64,000 nucleotides of DNA from Torreya grandis (Eukaryota > Streptophyta > Pinopsida > Cupressales > Taxaceae), in NCBI GenBank assembly GCA_037957365.1, contig JARHVA010000158.1, positions 4,037,001-4,101,000 of the forward strand, in the 5' to 3' direction. The position numbers and the translations under genes are program-made. This document shows positions 24,401 to 37,186 of the stretch, piece by piece. Position 1 is the stretch's first letter, and every line of letters starts with the position of its first letter. The notes beneath the pieces were generated by a model. The model made no database searches and was not told the DNA's origin. It saw only the letters and a list, made by a program, of their open reading frames with translations.

Positions 24401-25420
24401 TTGTGTGTTGACTTTAGGGATCTCAACAAGGTGTCTTTGAGAGTTAATTATCCCCTACCATTCGTGGATCATATTTTTTAAAAGGTTTTAGGCTCTCAAA
24501 AGTTATCTTTGCTTGATGTATATTCCATGTATAATTAGATATTGGTGAGCGAAGAGGATAGAAATAATACTAACTTCACAATGAAGTGGGGCACCTATGA
24601 ATAAATGAAGATGCCCATTAGACTATCCAATGTAGAGGAAATTTTCCAAAGTGCAATGAATGTAGCCTTATAAGGGCTCATTAATGATATGGTGCTCATC
24701 TATCTTGATGAAATCACTATATTTTAAAAGGAGCCTATGGATCACATGAAAAAAATTGATATTAATGTTTGATAGGTGTAGGCAATTTTGGGTCTCATTA
24801 AACACCCAATAATGCATATTTCAATCCATAAATTTATACTATTAGGACATATTATGTAAAAGTATTGCCTCTACATTGACCCTGAGAGAATAGAATCAAT
24901 CCTAGCCTTACCCATGCCCAAGCACAAGAAGGGTTTATAAAGATTCTTGGGAAATATTAACTTCATAAGGACATTAATTCTAGGATTTTTAAAGTTGGTG
25001 AAGCCACTCACTCATATGATCAAGAATCATAAGGAGTTCTCATGGAGAAAGGAAGGCAAAATAATTTTTGAGTCCATCAAATGTGACATATCCCAAGCTC
25101 CTACCCTCCACAACCCTAACTTTAACAAGGCTTTTTCATACATGCCTTCTCAACAGCTAATGACATTTCTTCTATGCTCATGAAAAAAATGATTAAGGAC
25201 TAGAACAACCAATTTCTTTCTTTATTCAAGCATTGGAATGATATGAATAAAGATACACCTTCATTGCAAAACATGTCCTTGCTTTCATGAGAGTGATAAA
25301 AAAGTTTAGACACATGGTGTATAACAATAAAGTCTTTTTGATGGTATTGCACCCTAGTATAAAAGACTTCATACTTAATAGGGACTTAAGTGACAAGATG
25401 GATGGTTGGGTGACTAAATG
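24400..25420 (+). pseudogene. T reverse transcriptase and gRNH, copy A
   Basis: RT blocks are VDFRDLNKVSL (24,405), NYPLP, DVYSMYN, FTMKWGTYE and the active-site block VLIYLDEITIF (24,692-24,724), in which YxDD reads YLDE. Then follow LGHIM, IDPERIESI, FLGNINFIR and the RNase H-proximal FSWRKEG...F (to 25,075). gRNH follows (25,120-25,420), ending in 'VLHPSIKDFILNRDLSDK' and 'GWVTKCM'. The RT start before VDFRDLNK is deleted. At about 25,425 the frame runs straight into copy B gag. Confidence 0.8.
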
Positions 25421-26300
25421 TATGTTGGGTCCTACCTTTCAAACACATGACAACATACCTCTTCCAAAACACAAGGAAGGTTCCCACATGCCTCATGGAG
25501 ACAATCCTTTCATGACCCCAGCTAAGGTGCCAAGTCAATAAGGGGAAATGGAAGTAAGAAACCTTATGAACAACTTTTATCAATTTTAAATAAGGTTAAC
25601 ATTCATTTGAGAAAGTGACAAAAAATTAGGTCAGAATGTGTTCAAGGTAGACAACTTGGTTTTAACCCTTATAAGGGATATGAGAAGGGTAGTGGATGAT
25701 AGTTTGTTTAAGAATAATCCTACACATCCCCAAAGAAATCAAGGGGATGCCACTCAATATTTAGTCCATACTACTCTTCCAACTTATAAAATACCATAAA
25801 GACATGGACAACATCAGAAAATTCCTTTTATTCCCCAAATTACTCAAGTTCCAAATTATGATTCTAATTCTAAGTTGTATCCCAAGATAATCATCTGTCC
25901 CTTTAGCATTGTGGACTACATGAAGAAATCCCATGTCAATATTACTATGTGGGATGCTGTACTCATTCTAGGTTAAAAGAATCTCCTTCAATAAGAACTC
26001 TCTAAGATTCATGTCATGGATAAACAAGCTGATAAGGTAAGTTCAGTCTTTTCTAATGGTAGTTAACCTCATGAATCTCAAGAACCTAAAGTAGTCAAGC
26101 CACCTCCCTTATACTTATCATTCATAATAGGAGCTTCCCTTATTAACAATTTCATGATATATAATGGTGTCAATACTTATATAGTGCCTAAAGCCATAGT
26201 TGATAAGTTAGAACTTAAGATGAACCTAATGAAAAGGGATTTTGTAAATTAGATGAGTCTCCCACAAAGATTATAAGTATTCTTAAGGAGCTCAAGATTA
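25421..26300 (+). pseudogene. T gag tail and protease, copy B
   Basis: This repeats copy A from 'cctacctttcaaacacatg' (25,431, compared with 23,505) through the protease (about 26,140-26,240). The protease triad is more decayed than in copy A: the region aligned with CMIDSGAST contains 'atgatatataatggtg', losing the Asp-Ser. Its left edge joins copy A gRNH directly, showing a tandem or recombinant duplication rather than two separate insertions. Confidence 0.75.
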
Positions 26301-26755
26301 TATTGGTTTCTTGCCCTAACTGTACCATATCCCAAGATGTCATGGTAGTTGACCTTCCTCCCTACTTTGCCCTATGATTTTATAGGGATTTCACTATAAA
26401 AATTAGAGAGTATCTTTCTTATGACTGGTCATACATGGTCTTTAAAACTAGGTATGGGACAAGGGTTACCATAAGGTCTGAACCTATCTCTAGGTTTCAC
26501 TTAGAACCCTACATGCCCAACCTATCTAATGTGAACTACACTATCTTAGATTAAGATGAGTATATTAATATTCAAGAGTATAAAAAACTACTTTAAGGCA
26601 CCTTAGATTTGCTCCTTGATGACTGGGAAATAGACAACCATGGTTATGACCCCTACAAGACCATTGAAGAGGTAGATATAGGTGTGTACTATATACATTA
26701 AGAAGGAACTATTATTCCTAGTCTCATTAGCCCAATTCAAGAGAATGAAACCACA
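26301..26755 (+). pseudogene. T post-protease linker, copy B
   Basis: The plus-strand reading keeps blocks such as ISQDVMVVDLPPYFAL, YRDFTIKI, DWSYMVFKTRYG and RSEPISRFHLEPY. These are the conserved extension between protease and the extra RNase H in this Tat-type lineage. Copy A lacks this entire part. Confidence 0.6.
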
Positions 26756-27180
26756 TGGAGTTTATTATTTTATGGATCAAGGTAAAATAATGGGAATGGG
26801 GTAGTATTATGCTTGTTTCCCCTTCTAAACAAAGGTACTATTCTACCTTAAGGTTTCAATTTAGTTGCACTTCAAAAACTATAGAATATGAGGCCCTCAT
26901 TCATGGGATATAATGGGTAAAGAGAAGAGGTATTAAGCTCTTGAAAATAAAGGGAGATAGTAAAATAGTGGTGCAATAGTTAAGGGGTATTAATTTAGTC
27001 AAAAATACACTTTTGAAAGCCTACAAGCATTGAGTTTGGGATCTCTTGGAGGACTTCCAAGCCTTTGACATCCATTTCATACCTAGGGAGTCAAATCATC
27101 ATGCATACAGACTAGCTACCATTAGTACACAATATGACATAGTTGATGGAGTTAAAGACACCAAAATTTAGTCATAAATC
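26756..27180 (+). pseudogene. T pre-RT RNase H remnant
   Basis: The domain begins WSLLFYGSR (26,756-26,782), where the family has FDGSR, so the first catalytic Asp is Tyr (26,771-26,773). After a frameshift come TIEYEALIHGI (acidic residues retained), KGDSKIVV (Asp at 26,956) and SNHHAYRLATI, where the last acidic residue is Tyr (27,106-27,108). This is an RNase H fold lying before RT, not after it. The gRNH after RT is also present, so T had two RNase H domains. Confidence 0.75.
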
Positions 27181-27289
27181 AAGGTGGTATGGATGCCATT
27201 AGTCCCTAATAATGAGGTAAGTCGGTAGGTTTTTGAGACTAACAATTAGATTGTTTATTTCCTCTAACTTAAAGCAGAATTATATTCAA

Positions 27290-27760
27290 AGAACCAAAGT
27301 AAGCTACAACTTTAGTTTGGAGATCAAATTATCTAGTTGAGGACAAATAAATTACCCAAGGGTTTGGTGACATTAGAGAATATCTTCAATGAATATGACT
27401 AGTTGAGGAAGGATAAGGTGAGTATCTCTACCAAATAAGAGCATTATGATAAGGTTGTTATATTCAAAGATAAATTACTTAAGTTGGGTAAAGTGAATAC
27501 CAGAGATGAGATATTTTCCTTCTTATCCCTATATCAGGAGTTTAAAAATGTATTTTCATGGGATTACCATGATTTAAAAGGGTTTTACCCTAGGTTGGCC
27601 TAAAACCATAGAGTTGGAGGAGAATGCAAAACCGGTAAGGTAGAAACAAAGACTAGTAAACCCAAAAGTTGAGGTGCTCATGAGAATGGAATTAAAAAAA
27701 ATCATTAAATCTAATATCATATTCCCTCTTAAACATTCCTCATGGGTGGAAAATATTATG
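27290..27760 (+). pseudogene. T RT N-terminal leader, copy B
   Basis: Recognisable blocks are LPKGLVTLENIF, YDKVVIFKDKLLKLGK, EFKNVFSWDYHDLKGF, PVR then KQRLVNPKVEVLM (27,631-27,690) and PLKHSSWVENI near 27,750. They are the conserved run-up to RT in this lineage. The palm that should follow (VDFRDLNK to FLG) is deleted; sequence resumes at the RT connection near 27,788. Confidence 0.75.
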
Positions 27761-27784
27761 TAATAAGAGATTCATTCCAATATT

Positions 27785-28340
27785 TATAGAGTTGGTGAAG
27801 CCAATCACTCATATTATCAAGAAGAATGAGGAGTTCTCATGGAGCAAGGAAAGAAAAATAATATTTGAGGCCATAAATCAAGACATATCCCAAGATCGTA
27901 CCCTCCTCAACCTTAAATTTGACTTTTTCATGTATGACTTATTCACATCTTATGCCATTTTTGTTATGGTCATGCAAAAAAATTATGAAGGACTAGAATA
28001 ACCAATTTCTTTCTTCAGTCAAGCATTAGAAGGATATGAAGAAAGATAAACCTTTCTTACAAAACATGTCCTTACTTTCATGAGAGGGCTAAAAAATTTC
28101 AGACACATGTATAATAAATTTTTTTTTGTGATGGTAGTGCACCCTAGTATAAAAGATTTCATACTTAATAGGGACTTAAGTGAGAAGAGGGATGGTTGGG
28201 TGACTAAGTGTATGTAATATGGTATTAAAGTGAGGGTTACCAAATTTATAATAGGTAGGGGACTATGTGAACATATTTCAATAGAGGTTAGAGAAGAGAA
28301 AGAGATGGTATTAGTAGTCCATGACAATGAATAGGTAGTT
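27785..28340 (+). pseudogene. T RT end and gRNH, copy B
   Basis: LVKPITHIIKKNEEFSW (27,790) is followed by SQALEGYEER, FLTKHVLTFMRGLKNFRHM and VHPSIKDFILNRDLSEK (to about 28,200). It then continues beyond the copy A breakpoint with FIIGRGLCEHISIE, the normal end of gRNH. This shows copy B has the original continuation into integrase. Confidence 0.75.
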
Positions 28341-29033
28341 ACAAACATGACCCCTCTTAGTTAGACCAATGATATGGTGAAGTTTCTTAAAATAGGGTAG
28401 TGCCCTATGGGATTAGATAGGATAAAAATAATTCACTTTATACTAAAATACATCCTTTACATCTTTGTGTATAGAGTGGTCTTCAATAAGGATATATTAG
28501 TCATGCTCTTAAAGTGTGTTAAATCAAGTTAAATTGATAGGTTATTAAAACAATTTAATGATGGGCCTATAGGAAGACACATTTTATCCAAGACCAAATC
28601 TTCCAAGATCATTATAGTAGGCTAATTTTGGCTCACCTTTTTTAAGGACTCACATGTCTGGGTTATGAAATGTTCTAAGTGTGTCATGTTCACTGATAAA
28701 TAGAGATTAGCTACCTTACCCCTAAAACCCATCCAACTTGAATAATCCTTGATGTAATAGGGCTTAGATTTCATAGGCACGATCCATATTCCATTTATTT
28801 ATAGGAATAAGTGGTTTCTAATAGTCACTAATTACTTTAAAAGGTAGGTGGAGGAAGCTACACTCAAAGAAGCTAATGAGAACTTAGTTTTAGATTTATA
28901 TGATAGTATTATGACTAGGTTTGGGGTCCCCTTCACCATTACATTAGATAATTCCTTGGCCTTAAGCAGTAATAAAGTGTGTGAGTGGGACCATAACCAT
29001 GAAAACTACCCAAAATCTTCTTCCAAATACTAT
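28341..29033 (+). pseudogene. T integrase, 5' part, interrupted by L
   Basis: The zinc-binding part reads FNDGPIGRH and later KDSHVWVMKCSKCVMF (CxxC kept, about 28,640-28,690). The core reads GLDFIGTIH (first catalytic Asp kept, near 28,770), VEEATLKEANENLVLDLYDS, MTRFGVP and LDNSLAL (second Asp kept, near 28,950), then SSSKYY at 29,018-29,033. The reading continues at 36,319 with LAESTNKN, so the gene is split by a 7,285-bp insert. Confidence 0.8.
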
Positions 29034-32000
29034 TGATGTAGAGCTAATTCACTTCTCTAACAAACTCTTCCATTATCCATCATTCAAGATCCTCTTTGCT
29101 TCATTCAAACCCATTCCCCATAGTCATTTTGGGAAATATTGAAATAATTAATATAATATTCTTTTAAAATGATTAATGAGATCATACTACACTAGTTTCA
29201 AATGAAGTTTAAATCATCCAATAACCTTCACTAAATTGAATCTTTCTTTGTTCATGTACTCTCTTCAACCTTCATAAGTTGTTAATACGAAATGACCTTA
29301 GAATGGGGAATCAAATCAAAATGATGATTGAAATAATTTTTTTCACTTATTTTTTCACCCTTTAAATAGATGAAAAATATATCTTCATCCAAGTGGCAAA
29401 ATGGAATCACCTCTAGGCTTGTGGGAAGCGTAAGGAATGAGGTGAGTCTCTAGATAGGGCTAGCTCCCTTGATGTACAACTTTTGATTGAAACTAATAAT
29501 AAAATATGGGGATGAAAAGGGAGAAGTATGAATGAAATGAAACTAATATAAGGTATTTTATACACTAAATAATATTATTACATCTAACCATATGCATATT
29601 ACACTTGAAATCAAAGGACAAATTGAACCTACACGACTCCAATATTCATCTTCTTACATCAATGTTAGATTGTGAGGTTATGGATGAATGTGAAAAGTTA
29701 TGAGGACTAAAAAAGAGGCCTCTAATGTAACTAATGAAAATATTAACTCAATAAATCCTTTAAATATCCTAAAACACTTCACATGCCCTCCAAGAAGAAG
29801 TTTTCCAACTACAAATAGGATGAAAGAATGAAATAACATGCTAATAAATCCATAGTTTTCACTAAGCAAGATGCATCATACAATTTAAAACACTAATAAA
29901 AATCATATAGGAGGTAAAAATAAATTTTATTATTTATTAAAATTTATACATTTGAGCAGGGCTTCACCATACTCAGGTGGAGTATCCCATATAATAGCCA
30001 AAATGGATAGTTCTTATAGAACTTGAGAGAGAGGAGAAAAGATAAGTCCAAGGATCACAAGGACACTTATAAATATAAGATAAGTATTTAATTTTTCATG
30101 ATAATATTATATGTGATTAACCATGAAATGTATAGAAGGAAAAATGTCAATTCAAGGCATAAACTTCATGAAAAGTGCCAAGAATTCCTCATTCTAGCTC
30201 ATAAAATTGCCTTCATGATTTGGACCTATTTAAACATCCCATTAATAATTATTAGAATTTAAAACTATTGTAATGGAAGGGGAGTATCTAATTCATGATT
30301 CTTCATGTATTGGTTTCATTCCTAGTCCTTTGGAAACCTTTATAAGTGAACCATCATCATTTATTGTCCAAAAAACTCAACTTTCATGCACCCTACACAC
30401 TTGGCTTCCAAAAAGAGATAATTTTCTCATGAAAATCCATAAAATTCAGTTAATTAAATGTTTTAATTCCCTAAATTTCCTTATTATCATCAATTACACC
30501 TTAAAATCACTTTCCCTTAGAGTTTTCACACTTCTCACTAGTTTGTCCAATAGGCTAGTTTTGGTTGGTTGAGTTAAAGCACCTATTTTGGACACTTAAG
30601 ATCTATTTAAATTAATAAGAGTGATATTGGGAGTTATATTAATTCATAATATTTCCATAAATATTTTTTTCATCTCATGAAACTTCCTAAAACTTGAAAA
30701 ACACACAAAATAGTGAGAAAAACCCTATTTCTACCCCCATCTGTAAAAATACATACAAAAAAAATTCATATGAATGAGCATGAGGGAGTACTCACAAATT
30801 TATAATAGCTATTATGGTCAAAATAGTCCATTATATTTCATATTAAACTCCATTTTCCCAATCAGGTCTCCAATAAGGGTTTTCAAGTGTCTTAGACCTA
30901 TTTTGGTCTTAAGTATTGTTCATAAAGTCTAGATGTTAAAATTTAAAACCAATGCCATAAAGTATTTTATAGGGAACTCCTATAAATCCTCTAAAACTCT
31001 TTGGTCTCCATGAAAATCATCATGAAAGGTGTGAGGATTCAATGTTCTCCTATTGAGTTTGTGTTCCTCCTTCCTACATGTTTGAATGGGTTTTGAGCTC
31101 AAAAATGACATTTTCATAGTTTATTTTTCATATATAACCTTGAATAAATATGTAAAGATAATAAAACATATCCCAATCCACTTTAATTCTTTCCTAAAGA
31201 TGGAATTTAAAATGACCTCCTCTTTGACTCCTAGGCCTCACCATGCCTAATAGTCTACCTACACTTTAAAACCCAAAATGACCTTTTTTCATGTTTTCCA
31301 TGTATCCATAAAGATATAAAATATCTAAAAATATCTCATATACATGTTACAACTTTTTATAGAGCCTAACTAAGGCTATAAATGTGAAAGGCTCTCAATT
31401 TGGCTACTAGGCCTTAATTCTACCCATTAGGTTTGGTTGTAACCCTTGTAGTTTAGAGCACTCCATTTGGTTTACTCCTTATAAATAAGGTTTTTTATGT
31501 TTTATTATATGTGATACAACTTTACATACTTATTTTAATGGTATCCTTAGCTTATTTTTCACCCATTTATCCTCATTCTTCAAGGTTGTAGGTTTAAGCA
31601 TGGGAGAAGTACCCTCTATCTATGACAAAATAGAGGGTAATTACACTATTTTTTGAGACAAATTTGATATTGGATATAATTATATAGGTAGTGAGGATTA
31701 ATTATACAATAATTTATCTCTTGGTAACCTCATTTGACATCTCAAAACCTATAAAATCCAAAAATATCTCCTAGGAAAGTAAAAAAACTATATGGATTTC
31801 TAGTGTGGACTATGTATGCTTGCATTGGGCTCCTTCTCTGCTTATTTTTTGATATGTGGGTATGTATCTTATCTAAAACAAATTTAAATAATGTATTATA
31901 AAACCATTCATCACTTCACTCCCTTCACATATCCCTCATGTTCTCTGCTTAGTCAGGGTTGAGCATAACTTTGATTGTGTTTTGTTATTTTCATCCCTTA

Positions 32001-35000
32001 AAGGTGACTCCTATAGGTGTTCCTACATGTTTGAAGAATAGGTATGATATTTAAATGTATTTTAATTATTTTTTAATACTACACCAATTCATATCCATTC
32101 CTTATCAACCATATTCACACCTTTTTAACCACCTTGATTAGATCCATTGTCACCACTTAGTTAGTTATAGGTGCTCATAGGACCCTAAGGAGTTTATACA
32201 TGCTTGATTCAAATTATTTATAGATCATGAATATAATTTTAGTCATAATTAATTTTTTTAACTTGTTTCATCACTCCAAACTTCCATTAGTCCTTCCTAT
32301 GCACCTTTGGTCAAAACTTGGTACTCTACTATATTTTGACTAAGATACTCTATTCTTGGACCTTACTTGACTTGTAAAAAATCTTTGAGACTTGATTTTC
32401 ATGTTATAAACCCTCATTTTGATCCATTTATTTCAAAAATTACCTATATTCATATTTTAATTACATTATTTAATGGTTAAAATACTATCAAAACATATTT
32501 ATTGAGTGATTATTTGTCTTAGCCACTTAAAGTTGGTTCTAGGTGTATATTCCTCCTCTAGAACCCTGATTATGATGTATAAGACCATTTTGGAAGTTCA
32601 GAATCAACTAAAATCATATTCATGACTTTATTCACTTTGAATAATCTAAAACATCACCAAAATGCCATGTCTAGGTCACTATTAGATATAAATGGACATT
32701 TTGGGCTGTGTATGAACTGGAGGTGTGTATTTGGGAACATGACATCACTTATCAACCTCCTTGGATGGTCCTTTAGATCATGAAAGTACCATGTTAATAA
32801 TTGGATCCATTAAAATTTGAGGGTGTGGTTTAGTACCAACTTTAGAAATAAAAGTTTCTCCAAGAGTTAAAATCTTGTAGATGTTAATGAATAATTTTAG
32901 TGGCTAAATGGCAACTTTGAGCTTTCCAAATATCTTCTTCCACCAATCCCCTTGACTTCATATTTTTAATATCTCTTATAATTCATAAATAATTCAAGGA
33001 ATGATCATTTATATGTATTTAGGATATCTATAACCATTTTAATATGACCTTGACAAAAGTTCTAGACCTCTACTTCTACATTTTAGGGACAAAGGACCTA
33101 AAACAATCCTTAAGTTCTTGGAGGTTGATTTTCAAATTGTCTAACCATATATCATTTTATATATACATGTTAGAATTTCCTAAAACTTTTTAGGTTTTAA
33201 TATGAAATTTTCCACTTTTTCAACACCTTCAAAAGGTATTTCATGATTTATTATCACCACTTGTAGGTGCATATTCTAAGTTGTATGTAATTAGATAGGG
33301 AGTTTAGGAAAGTAATGTACAAAGATGAATATTTATGATCAGCCTTATGTAATTTAAAGGTTAAAATGGTATATTTTATATCAAATAACTTCATTCAAGA
33401 CTCCACACTTCACTTCACATTTGAAATCTTTCAAACACCTATGTATCCATATTCATGGTAGACTAGGCAAGTTGTATATGACTACAATTCCATATGGATT
33501 GATTTGGGAAAATAAGATAAGAGGTTAAGGTGGATAATATAAAATTGGGTACATGTAACCCAACCCAAATTCATCCTCTAAAACCTTATCAAAGAAAAAA
33601 TATCTTGTAAATGGTGAAAAATTATTCATAACACAAACTAATGCTCCTCTTGCAACATTAGATAAATTTACTTATCCAAACACAATGGAATATGAAACCA
33701 AGTATTGGTATCATTGGTTAATAAATTAAAAATCATATATAACCAACATCAATAAGTTTTTTTCATGGACTTGCCCAAAATGAATCAAAACCTATAGGGT
33801 TCACAAATTTACAAGTAGAAAAATATAGTCAACTTCAAACGAATGATTCATAAATTATAATTAATAATTATTCAAAATAATATTATTAAAATTAATTTAT
33901 ATATGCACAATATAATATACCAAAGTCATTTTTATTGAAACCCCTTGTGCTGACTATACCAAGTATAAACATGTTAGTCACTTTTGTGTGTCTAGAAAGT
34001 CAAGAAAAGAGTAGAATAGTTTTGAGAAATAAATGACACTTCTAGATAAATTAAATCATGTATATGAGTGTTTATAATATAAATAGTCACATTTACACCT
34101 TTTCCAAGTGTCACGCTTCCCAAAGAGGCCATACAAGTGCCATTTTCTTCCTTTTCTTTAAGAAATTTGACTTTTCTCTGAACAACCTACCATCTTTTAG
34201 TTATTGATAGTTAGTTAAGAATTATAAGAACACATGGGACATGAAATCACATATTATTACCTTAAAATTTCCTAATAAACCCATAAAAATCATTAAATTC
34301 ACCCTTTGACCCTTAAAATGAATCAAAATGATAAATAGACATAAAACTAATTGACCAAAGCTATTATAACATTAATTGAAATCAATTAAACTATAATTCA
34401 CATTATGAAAACATATTAAACCCCATAAAACACCTAAAATACCAATGTTTTACCTATGGATGGCCCACTTTTACCTATAAATAAAATTTGGTCAACACTC
34501 ACATCAATACCTCCTACCTTGTTATATCATCCTTTTGTAACCCTACTTAAGCAAGTTATTCAAATTATTTACTCACTTGCTTCATTCAATCATATTTCTA
34601 GCATTAATCCCTACTATCCCTATTTATGGGTAAAAATACTTGGTTTGGTAAATCTAAAGACTTTCAAAACATTCTAAGATAATTTCCTAAGACCCATTTA
34701 GCATTTATAACTCCATTCTCCATTTTATCAGAATCCACTTACACACCCTGTTTCTCTACCATCCCAGACCTCAATTAGGCCTATCTAGCCCTCATTCAAA
34801 ATCTTGTGTTGATATTATATGGAATATGAAGGTTACCAACTTGAAACCATAATAATCTCTTAAAAACTGACAAAATATACCTAATTACCAAGTTTGGGCC
34901 TTTTTGGCCATGGAAACTCCTCCAGATGCTAAAACCCTAATCTAAGGTTTTTAGGTCTTTGTATAGACCTAAGAGTACACAAAATGACATTTATTGATTT

Positions 35001-36318
35001 ATAAAATATTTAAAAATAAAATAATTGTTATATTAACTCTATCTATGCCTTTTTCAACTTTTTCATTCATTAAGCGATCTCTCCAAACCCCCAAAACACT
35101 CAGAATAAGGAAAACTTAGTCAAACTATATGCTAATATGGGTTGTGTAAAGGTTTGTTAAGACCATATATTTTCAAGGGAATTGTATATTCACAAATGGG
35201 TTTAACCAAGTTTGATTACACCTTAAAAATACATCTCAAGACAAATTTACAAATACACCTTGTCTAAAGGACCAACATTCTCATCAAGATTGATTGTGTT
35301 AAATAATATACACTATGAGAATAGGGTAAACTATGTATATAGGGTTTATCTTGCTATTTGAACTTCCAATGAATCTTGTAATTAGCATAGGGTTGTCTCC
35401 ATATCTATTTACCATGATAAATTAATTATAAAATATTTTGAATTAAACAAATCTCAATTTTAATGATGGTAGGGTACAAAATTCTGAATTTGCAAACTAT
35501 ATGTTTCAATGGACAAAAACTATAAAAAAGTGAGAAATTAAAATCTCCTGACCAATTATAAATCATAAAAATATTAATATAACCTTCCTTAGATGTTTCA
35601 TTTCTAACCTTCCACAAAACTTCATGACAAAATGATCAAATTCTTAGACTATAGTTTGAACTTGGACTGTATGCATGCCCTATTGGTAGACTTTGATAGT
35701 CTACAAAAAAGTTTTTTAACCTTAAAAATAACATTCCTATATCAGATTAATAAACATAATTTTATCACAATAAGATAAATAATCATTAAAAAATATACTT
35801 ACCACTTATATCATTCAATCACACCAAAGTGCTATGTCTCAACCATGCATATATAATTTTCAAAACATATCATTCTTGATTCAATAGGTTTCACTATTTA
35901 CAACTCCATTCCTTATCATCCTCGAATGGGATGAGAGGTTTATCCTCCCAATACTGACTCTCTCACACAATAAAACTCCTATATATGACAAAAAACTCTT
36001 ACAACAAGACTCATAACTGATTCTTAATAAAGATTTCACTATCAACTCCTAGTCCAACGTAGGGTGGTGGATTGTCACCTCACACTATGTTTGATAAATA
36101 TATTAAAATCCAAATTACGAAATTTATGAGACCATCAAGGTCTATTAAAACTATTGTTAACCATTACATATCCTCAAACTCTCTTAGACTAACTAAAAAA
36201 TTATGAAAATTTGAAATTCCCTTTTGGTAGGAAAAATATTTTTAATTTAAATTCAAATTGCACCTAATTAAAACACATTATATACCATTTTTGAGTATTA
36301 AAATATTCCCATAAATCA
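29034..36318. mobile_element. L: 7.3-kb non-coding insertion with 5-bp target duplication
   Basis: The insert begins TGATGTAGAG and ends CATAAATCA. It is flanked by ACTAT (29,029-29,033) and ACTAC (36,319-36,323), and T integrase resumes exactly across it. TG...CA ends and a 5-bp duplication are what an LTR retrotransposon leaves. I found no gag or pol motif on either strand, and by eye no long direct repeat between the first and last 1.5 kb. It may be a large non-autonomous (LARD-like) element or a very old one. Open stretches such as 30,273-30,572 match nothing I recognise. Confidence 0.6.
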
Positions 36319-36935
36319 ACTACCCATAGGTTAGTAGGCTAGCAGAGTCCACCAATAAAAATGTGATAAGGATCAGTAAGAGGATAATGGAGGATAGTCA
36401 AAGAGAATTACACATTAAGTTTAAGACTAAATTATGGGTAGATAGAGTCACTCCTAAGAGATATACTGGTCACTCTCCTTACCTTCTTATTTATGGTAGA
36501 GATCAAAAAAGTTTCATTTCCTTTGAGCTGCCAACCTTAGAGCTTGTTCACCAACTTGAGCTCATGGAGGATGATGTAATGAAAGTAAGAATGAATGAGC
36601 TTAGAGAGTTGGAAGAAAAAATGGATAGTGTTATGCATGACATGTGGTCAAATTAACACCAAATCAAGAGATAATTTGACAAGAGAGATTCATCTAAGAC
36701 CTTTCAACAAGGAGGCATAGTGCTTAAGTAGGATGAAGATGATTCCAAGCTAGCTAAATACTCAAATTTTGATAGTCTTTAGAGTGGACCATATGTCATT
36801 ACAAGTTACAAGGATATAAATGCTTTCCAATTATAAAAATTTAATGGTTATGAACTCCCCATACCTATTTATAGTATGTTCGTCAAGTACTATTATTACA
36901 TATCATCAAGTCCTCTTGTACATAGTAGTTAGTGT
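36319..36935 (+). pseudogene. T integrase, 3' part
   Basis: LAESTNKNVIRI (about 36,334-36,370) carries the third catalytic residue Glu. A 97-codon open stretch follows, with VTPKRYTGHSPYLLIYGRD and FELPTLELVHQLELMEDD. The C-terminal SGPYVITSYKDINAFQL and LPIPIYSMFVKYYY end near 36,930. This is the normal integrase tail of T, continuing from 29,033. It ends about 250 bp before the right LTR. Confidence 0.8.
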
Positions 36936-37186
36936 TTGTCTCTATCCTCTAAGTTCTTCTTCACATGATTGGTAGTTGTTGCTTTTTTTTTTTTTTGATA
37001 TTATGTGTGTTATATTTTTGTCTCTTTTTGGTTTATTTTTATGTATCAATTAGTCTCAAGGTCTGAAAGGTATTAGGTAGAGTCTATGTGCAGTCAATGA
37101 TCCATTTTCTAGTCATGAAAATCAAATTAAGAAGTTCTAAATTCCTTTGACCAGGAGGATGGTCAAGATAGTTGAGTCACTAGAAA
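36936..37186 (+). other. T 3' untranslated region
   Basis: Short non-coding gap between pol end and right LTR. It has a 14-T run near 36,986 and a purine-rich 'aggaggatgg' at 37,153 that might be a decayed polypurine tract. Confidence 0.4.

Noticed and set aside
30273..30572. 99-codon open stretch in insert L as a gene
   Set aside because: No recognisable domain, no neighbouring coding evidence, and length expected by chance in this composition.
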